Positions 6,650 to 10,990 of a stretch of 10,990 nt of DNA are shown one piece after another; position 1 is the stretch's first letter, and each line of letters begins with the position of its first letter. Source of the stretch: Phycisphaerae bacterium (GTDB lineage: Bacteria; Planctomycetota; Phycisphaerae; Sedimentisphaerales; Anaerohalosphaeraceae); assembly GCA_021736615.1 (NCBI GenBank), contig JAIPFN010000197.1, positions 1-10,990 on the forward strand, in the 5' to 3' direction. Made by a program: the position numbers and the translations under genes. The notes below the pieces were generated by a model. That model saw only the letters and a list, made by a program, of their open reading frames with translations. It searched no databases and was not told the origin of the DNA.

Positions 6650-8197
6650 ATGTTAACAAAACAAACTCGGCGAGAGTTTCTTAAAACTTTTGGAATCGTT
6701 TCTTTTTCGATTGCCGCTGGGCTTGGATGTTCGGAGGACAGAAGAAAGTTTTCTGAAAAACCTGATTCATCTAAACCTAACATCATATTGATTATGGCAG
6801 ACGATCTTGGGTATGCGGGGCTGGGGTGTTATGGGCAGAAGCTTATTGACACACCTCGTATCGATCAAATGGCCCGCGAGGGGATGCGTTTCACTGATTT
6901 TTACTCAGCGCACACGGTATGTGTGCCTTCCCGGTGCGGTCTGATCACGGGGATGCATCCGGGGCATTCGGCGATTCGTGACAATTATCCGCCGCATGTT
7001 GATATTAATCTTGAAAACGGTGGTGGGTATATGAGTGACTTTCCAGATTGGGCCTGGCCTCCCAAGGTTAAGACTTTGGGACGTGTTCTTAAGGATGCAG
7101 GGTACAGGACCGGTCAGTTCGGCAAGCTGGAAGCGGGGATTCCAATGGCTAAAGGCAAGATGACCGAACATGGCTGGGATACCTGGATGGGTTTTCGCGG
7201 TACAGGGGCGGCGTTTCAGTATTACCCAACCGAATTATGGAAAAACGACGAAAAGATAACTTATGAGGCTAACAAACCGCAGGACGTGCGGCGGCCGGGA
7301 ATCGTTGGTGATAAAGGCGTTTATTCGGCGGATGTGTTCATGGAGGAAATTTCAAAGTTCATACGAGAAGATCAAGAGAAGCCTTTCTTTTTGTATTTCC
7401 CATCGCAGGTGCCTCACGGAAGGTCTCCAAGGGACGGAGATGAGATACAGGTTCCTGATATTGGTGCGTATGCAGATCGCCCATGGACGCATCTGGAAAA
7501 GCTCTATGCAGCCATGATGACGCGGTTTGACGATCACGTCGGCCGGATTATCGATTTGCTCAAGGAACAGGGGCTCGATGAAAACACCGTCATCTTCTTT
7601 ACCAGCGACAATGGCGATGAAAACAGTTATTACAAATACACGGATCGATTTCATGCGACCGGCCCGTTGCGAGGAAAGAAGAGATTTTTATACGAAGGCG
7701 GTATTCGCGTTCCGATGATCGTGCGGTGGCCCGGAAAGATCAAGGCGCGTCAAACGAATGACTTGCCGTGGGCGGCATGGGATTTGATGGCTACGTTTGC
7801 AGATCTTGCAGATGTCGAGCCCCCGGAACATACTGATGGTATCTCTGTGGTTGCGACTTTACTGGGCCAGAGGGATAAACAGGTGCGGCGCGAGTATCTT
7901 TATTGGGAGTATCAACATGGTAAACAGCAGGCCGTGAGAATGGGCCAGTGGAAGGGTATTCGTTTGGGCGGCACAAAAGAGCCTATTGAATTGTATGACA
8001 TGCGTAAGGACATCGGCGAAAAGAAAAATGTCGCCCAGTTGTATCCAAACGTAGTCAAGAGAATAGATGAAATCATGAAGGAGGCTCGCCAAGGATCGGA
8101 GTTTACCAAATACTGGCCTCTGCCAGAACATCGACGTGACGATATCAAACTGGATAACTGGATTTACAAGAAGCTGGACAAGTGGGAAGGCTATTAA
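6650..8197 (+). CDS. S1-family sulfatase with twin-arginine signal and altered GKWH motif
   Basis: This 515-residue sulfatase starts with a Tat-type signal: T6-R7-R8-E-F-L-K12, then a hydrophobic stretch to C27. The 'GLGC' is a weak lipobox, so it may be a Tat lipoprotein. D51-D52 in 'ADDLG', C91-V-P-S-R95 (the formylglycine site) followed by 'TG', H256 in 'VPHGRSP', D320-N321 in 'SDNGD' and K343 in 'RGKK' complete most of the S1 active site. The usual G-K-W-H-L-G block is G158-K159-L-E-A-G here, so the lysine is kept but the usual histidine is replaced. An insertion with many aromatic residues (around 113-140) lies between the signature and this block. The protein is otherwise intact and most likely active, perhaps on an unusual substrate. 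It follows the GH36-like gene by 23 bases. Its RBS is weak (GAAAG, 12 bases before the ATG). Confidence 0.92.
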   Translation: MLTKQTRREFLKTFGIVSFSIAAGLGCSEDRRKFSEKPDSSKPNIILIMADDLGYAGLGCYGQKLIDTPRIDQMAREGMRFTDFYSAHTVCVPSRCGLITGMHPGHSAIRDNYPPHVDINLENGGGYMSDFPDWAWPPKVKTLGRVLKDAGYRTGQFGKLEAGIPMAKGKMTEHGWDTWMGFRGTGAAFQYYPTELWKNDEKITYEANKPQDVRRPGIVGDKGVYSADVFMEEISKFIREDQEKPFFLYFPSQVPHGRSPRDGDEIQVPDIGAYADRPWTHLEKLYAAMMTRFDDHVGRIIDLLKEQGLDENTVIFFTSDNGDENSYYKYTDRFHATGPLRGKKRFLYEGGIRVPMIVRWPGKIKARQTNDLPWAAWDLMATFADLADVEPPEHTDGISVVATLLGQRDKQVRREYLYWEYQHGKQQAVRMGQWKGIRLGGTKEPIELYDMRKDIGEKKNVAQLYPNVVKRIDEIMKEARQGSEFTKYWPLPEHRRDDIKLDNWIYKKLDKWEGY

Positions 8198-8225
8198 TTC
8201 AAACTGACCTTTCGGTCAGTTTGAA
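8198..8225 (+). terminator. 12-bp perfect hairpin directly after the second sulfatase
   Basis: TTCAAACTGACC (8198-8209) and GGTCAGTTTGAA (8214-8225) pair perfectly around loop TTTC, starting on the base after the stop codon. No T run follows, so it may act as an mRNA 3'-end stabiliser or a weak terminator. Copy 3 of the composite repeat begins one base later. Confidence 0.6.
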
Positions 8226-8226
8226 A

Positions 8227-8291
8227 TTATGAATTATGAATTACGAATTACGAATTGAGGTTTCGGCCTTACGGCCGAGGCATTTTTATTA
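8227..8291 (+). repeat. Composite heptamer-hairpin repeat, copy 3
   Basis: Heptamers TTATGAA, TTATGAA, TTACGAA, TTACGAA (8227-8254) are followed by TTGAGG (8255-8260), hairpin TCGGCC/GGCCGA (8263-8268 and 8273-8278, loop TTAC), GAGGC and TTTTTATT. The order and orientation match copies 1 and 2. The hairpin is near-identical to that of copy 2 apart from its loop. Confidence 0.88.
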
Positions 8292-8371
8292 AAAACAAAA
8301 ACTACGTAACACTTTTAATTGTAATGGGTTACGGCAATGTCCCATTTATTTTCGGTAAGTTTGAGTTATTA

Positions 8372-9547
8372 ATGACGTCAAGAGAACGATTTTTAAAAGT
8401 ACTAAATGGTGAGATGCCTGACCGGGTTCCTGTTACGCTTTTTATTCAGGATCAGGGGCATTTCTTAGAGCAGATGTGTCCGGATGCGGATCCGCGGGAT
8501 TATCTTGGGCTGCAGCTTAAGGTTGTTGAGATTCAGAAGCAGCTTGGGGTGGATGTTTTTGTGAGGATGCTTTTTGGGATTAATGATCCGCTTGGGGTTC
8601 ATTGCGGGGGTTTGAATGTTTCGGTGGAGACAGATGACTGGCGGGTTGAGCAGGAGACGATTGAGAAGGGGACTACGAAGATTACGCGGTCTACGATTAC
8701 TACGCCGGGCGGGGTGCTTACGCAGGATTTTTCGATTAATCGGCTCAGGGCGGGGACTTTTATGTACGGTTGTACGAAGCATCCTATCAAGACGGTTGAC
8801 GATCTGGATATTGCGATTAGGTATGAACCGGCTTTTATGACGGAAGAAAAAGCTGAGATGATCAAGGGGAGGGTTAAGACGGTCAAGGAGGCGGTCGGTG
8901 ATGGTGGGATCGTTGGCAGCTGGACGCCGCATGGGCCTTTTAATAACTGCTCGCTGCTGATCGATCAGGAAATGCTTTACAGCCTGTTTCTTTTAGATTA
9001 TGATTTTTATGAAAAGCTGATTACGTTCGCTATGAACAGGATTCTTGATTATACCCGGGCTATCGATGAGGCGGGTGTGGATGTTCATTGTGTAGGCGGA
9101 AATGTTGGTGGTGGATTTCTTGGGAAAAGATGTTATGATGAATATATACTTGGCTTTGAAAAGAAGTATATTGAGTTTGTGCAGGCTAATGGGACGCCGG
9201 CGATGTACCATAACTGCGGGCAGATCATGGAGCTTGTTGAGTCGTACAAGGAGCTTGGGGCCAGGGTGATCGAGCCGTTTTCGCCTGCTCCTTTGGGTGA
9301 TGCGGATCTGGCGAAAGCGAAGGGTATTGTAAACGGCGATTATGTTATGGTCGGCGGTGTCGACCAGGTTAATGTGCTGCAGAACGGTACGGTTGACGAA
9401 GTGAAGCGGGTTACTGAACAAACGATAAAGGCAGGGAAGCCGGGCGGCGGCTTTATTTTGCAGTCGGCTGATTTTCTGGAATATGGGACGCCGATTGAAA
9501 ATATTGAGGCGTTTGTAGAGACGGCAATGCGATTTGCAGATTATTAA
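8372..9547 (+). CDS. UroD/MtaA-like (uroporphyrinogen decarboxylase superfamily) protein, probable corrinoid-linked methyltransferase
   Basis: This 391-residue protein has no signal peptide and should be cytoplasmic. The start at 8372 gives the typical family opening M-T-S-R-E-R-F-L-K-V-L-N-G, continuing to 'PDRVPV'. A longer reading frame from TTG 8255 would begin inside the composite repeat and is rejected. It is not HemE: the N-terminal RQAGRY motif is missing. H280-N-C282-G matches the first two zinc ligands of methylcobamide:CoM methyltransferases (MtaA/CmuA). The third cysteine ligand of that family would fall near Q364-S-A-D-F-L369, where none is present, and no cysteine follows C282. 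The substrate is unknown. In this context a role in methyl transfer from a methylated sugar is an attractive guess, but no corrinoid protein is visible. There is only a weak GAG before the start. The spacer to the previous gene is 174 bases and carries a hairpin and a repeat. Confidence 0.82.
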   Translation: MTSRERFLKVLNGEMPDRVPVTLFIQDQGHFLEQMCPDADPRDYLGLQLKVVEIQKQLGVDVFVRMLFGINDPLGVHCGGLNVSVETDDWRVEQETIEKGTTKITRSTITTPGGVLTQDFSINRLRAGTFMYGCTKHPIKTVDDLDIAIRYEPAFMTEEKAEMIKGRVKTVKEAVGDGGIVGSWTPHGPFNNCSLLIDQEMLYSLFLLDYDFYEKLITFAMNRILDYTRAIDEAGVDVHCVGGNVGGGFLGKRCYDEYILGFEKKYIEFVQANGTPAMYHNCGQIMELVESYKELGARVIEPFSPAPLGDADLAKAKGIVNGDYVMVGGVDQVNVLQNGTVDEVKRVTEQTIKAGKPGGGFILQSADFLEYGTPIENIEAFVETAMRFADY

Positions 9548-9561
9548 AGAGTTACAACCGA

Positions 9562-9622
9562 AAAAGGTGTGAAAGAAAAGGTGTGAAGGGTTTGAAAAGT
9601 TTGAAAAGTGTGAAAAGTGAAC
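9562..9622 (+). repeat. GTTTGAAAA nonamer array with degenerate leader
   Basis: GTTTGAAAA (9590-9598), GTTTGAAAA (9599-9607), GTGTGAAAA (9608-9616) and a partial GTGAAC form a period-9 array. Before it, AAAAGGTGTGAA occurs twice (9562-9573 and 9576-9587). The array fills most of the 98-base spacer between the UroD-like gene and the transporter gene. No hairpin was seen. Confidence 0.8.
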
Positions 9623-9632
9623 TTTTAATTGC

Positions 9633-9637
9633 AGGGA
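9633..9637 (+). promoter_or_regulatory. Ribosome binding site of the sugar transporter gene
   Basis: AGGGA lies 8 bases before the ATG at 9646, which fits a good Shine-Dalgarno site and fixes the start. Confidence 0.7.
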
Positions 9638-9645
9638 AGATAATT

Positions 9646-10990
9646 ATGGCAGATGTAAAGTATAAGTTCAACATGAGGTATTTGCTTGGTGTTTCGCTGG
9701 TGTCGGCTTTGGGGGGGCTTTTGTTTGGTTATGACCTTGTGGTTATCGGCGGGGCTAAGGAATTCTACGAGCTGGTTTATGATTTGAGCGGTCCGGCGAT
9801 AAAGGGATGGGCAGTGAGCAGTTGTATCGTAGGGTGTATTATTGGTTCGATGGGTGTCGGTAAGCCTGCCGATATGTTCGGCAGGAAGAAGATGCTGTCG
9901 ATCTCGGCTGTTCTATTTTTCGTCTCTGCGATCGGCTCGGGGTATGCTCCGACATTTCCGGAGTTCATCATCTATCGCCTACTCGGGGGAATTGGTATGG
10001 GTATGGCGTCGACGGTTTCACCGATGTATATTGCCGAGGTGTCTCCGGAGAAGATCCGGGGCAGGCTTGTCTCTATCCAGCAGCTCAATATCGTTGTCGG
10101 TATTCTGCTGGCTCAATTGATCAATTATCTGATCCTTATTTCCCATCCTATTGCTGAAGGCGTTTCCGGGGCTGCTTTGCTTGATACGTGGAACGGACAG
10201 ACTGGTTGGCGGTGGATGTTCGCTGCAGAAGGTATCTGGGCGTTTTTGTTTTTTGTATGTCTTTTCTTTGTGCCTAACAGCCCAAGGTGGCTTTGCAGGG
10301 TTGAAAAGTATGACAAGGCCAAGGGCGTTCTTGGTAAAATCGGCGGCAATGATTATGCCGAGACCTGTCTTGCAGATATTAAGGACACACTCAAAGGCAG
10401 CCACCACATCAATGAATTAGCTGAACTCGTCAAGCCAAAAATGTCGAAGATACTTGCCATTGGAGTCTTTGTTGCCGTCTTTTCTCAATGGTGCGGCATT
10501 AATGTTATATTCAATTATGCTCATGACATTTTCAAAGCGGCCGGATATAATGTAAACGGTGTGCTTTTCAATCTGTTGATCGTAGGTATTACTAACTTCC
10601 TTTTCACCATCGTTGCGATGGCGACCATCGATAAGCTTGGACGTAAATTGCTCATATTATTGGGTGCGATTACACTGGGTAGTTCTTTTACTGTACTAGG
10701 TGTCTTTTTTCATATGCAAAGCCAGGGTATTCACGTTTTGGCGCTGGTACTGTTGTCTATCGCGTTTTTCGCATCGACTATCGGACCGGTTTCATGGGTT
10801 CTTATTTCGGAGATATTTCCGAACCGCATCCGCGGACTTGCTACGTCTATCGCGGTATTGTCTTTGTGGGTCGCCAACTTTGTCTTGACTTATACGTTTC
10901 CAACTTTGTTTTCGCGTTTCGGTTTTGCCAAAACATTCTGGTTATATGCAGGTATCAGTTTTGTCTCAGCAGCGTTCATCTATTTCTTCG
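9646..10990 (+). CDS. Sugar porter family MFS transporter (3' partial)
   Basis: The frame stays open from ATG 9646 to the end of the window (448 codons). The protein probably imports a monosaccharide or small oligosaccharide with a cation. Sugar-porter signatures are in order: G23-G-L-L-F-G-Y-D30 in TM1, D76-x-x-G-R-K81 in the loop after TM2, 'MYIAEVSPEKIRGR' and Q-Q in the TM4-5 region, N211-S-P-R-W-L216 after TM6 (usual form PESPRWL), Q281-W-C-G-I-N286 in TM7 (usual form QQ.xGxN), D329-K-L-G-R-K334, and 'PVSWVLISEIFPN' with W384. The second glutamine of the TM7 pair is tryptophan here, which could alter sugar choice. Typical members are about 460-490 residues, so some 15-40 residues lie beyond the window. 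The residues 'GGAK' after TM1 are typical of a subgroup I recall from planctomycetes and Bacteroidota. Confidence 0.93.
   Translation, partial: MADVKYKFNMRYLLGVSLVSALGGLLFGYDLVVIGGAKEFYELVYDLSGPAIKGWAVSSCIVGCIIGSMGVGKPADMFGRKKMLSISAVLFFVSAIGSGYAPTFPEFIIYRLLGGIGMGMASTVSPMYIAEVSPEKIRGRLVSIQQLNIVVGILLAQLINYLILISHPIAEGVSGAALLDTWNGQTGWRWMFAAEGIWAFLFFVCLFFVPNSPRWLCRVEKYDKAKGVLGKIGGNDYAETCLADIKDTLKGSHHINELAELVKPKMSKILAIGVFVAVFSQWCGINVIFNYAHDIFKAAGYNVNGVLFNLLIVGITNFLFTIVAMATIDKLGRKLLILLGAITLGSSFTVLGVFFHMQSQGIHVLALVLLSIAFFASTIGPVSWVLISEIFPNRIRGLATSIAVLSLWVANFVLTYTFPTLFSRFGFAKTFWLYAGISFVSAAFIYFF

Noticed and set aside
8255..8371. N-terminal extension of the UroD-like protein from TTG 8255
   Set aside because: It would begin inside the TTGAGG of the composite repeat and translate the hairpin. 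The family's usual N-terminus begins at ATG 8372.
8372..9547. True uroporphyrinogen decarboxylase (hemE)
   Set aside because: The N-terminal RQAGRY substrate-binding motif is absent and the protein carries an H-x-C-G motif typical of methyltransferase relatives.

Overview
The window looks like a carbohydrate-processing region of a planctomycete, most likely Phycisphaerae (Sedimentisphaerales-like). The inference rests on several signs: secreted proteins that end in an Ig-like domain plus a single half-dockerin (the N-C-[IV]-x-D-[LI]-x-D-[FL] type of tail), two formylglycine sulfatases close together, a family like DUF6288, and a sugar porter of the 'GGLLFGYD..VIGGAK' type. All seven recognisable genes are on the + strand. 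No RNA gene, transposase or CRISPR array was seen.

Layout. Positions 1-1407 hold the 3' part of a DUF6288-like secreted protein with Ig-like and half-dockerin tail. Positions 1514-2611 hold a secreted protein with a DUF1554-like (C-type-lectin-like) domain and the same type of tail. Position 2719-4008 is a Sec-exported S1 sulfatase. A 317-base gap (4009-4325) is packed with small repeats, hairpins and a G-run cluster. Then come a GH36-like alpha-galactosidase (4326-6626), a second sulfatase with a twin-arginine signal only 23 bases downstream (6650-8197), a UroD/MtaA-like methyltransferase-family protein (8372-9547), and a sugar-porter MFS transporter cut by the window end (9646 onward).

How the genes may work together (inference): the two sulfatases and the GH36-like enzyme would desulfate and cleave a sulfated, galactose-containing glycan outside the cytoplasm, and the MFS protein would import the released sugar. 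The UroD-like protein is cytoplasmic. A corrinoid-dependent removal of methyl groups from a methylated sugar would fit the setting, but nothing in the window proves it. The two half-dockerin proteins may be surface or matrix components that bind or process the glycan.

The most unusual non-coding feature is a composite repeat found three times. It consists of four tandem heptamers related to TTACGAA, then TTGAGG, a short hairpin with a compensatory base-pair change, GAGGC, and a T-rich end. It always lies just 3' of a gene and in the same orientation. In one sulfatase gene the repeat itself supplies the last codons and the stop. Two further short tandem arrays (heptamer TTAAGCT, nonamer GTTTGAAAA) occupy other spacers.
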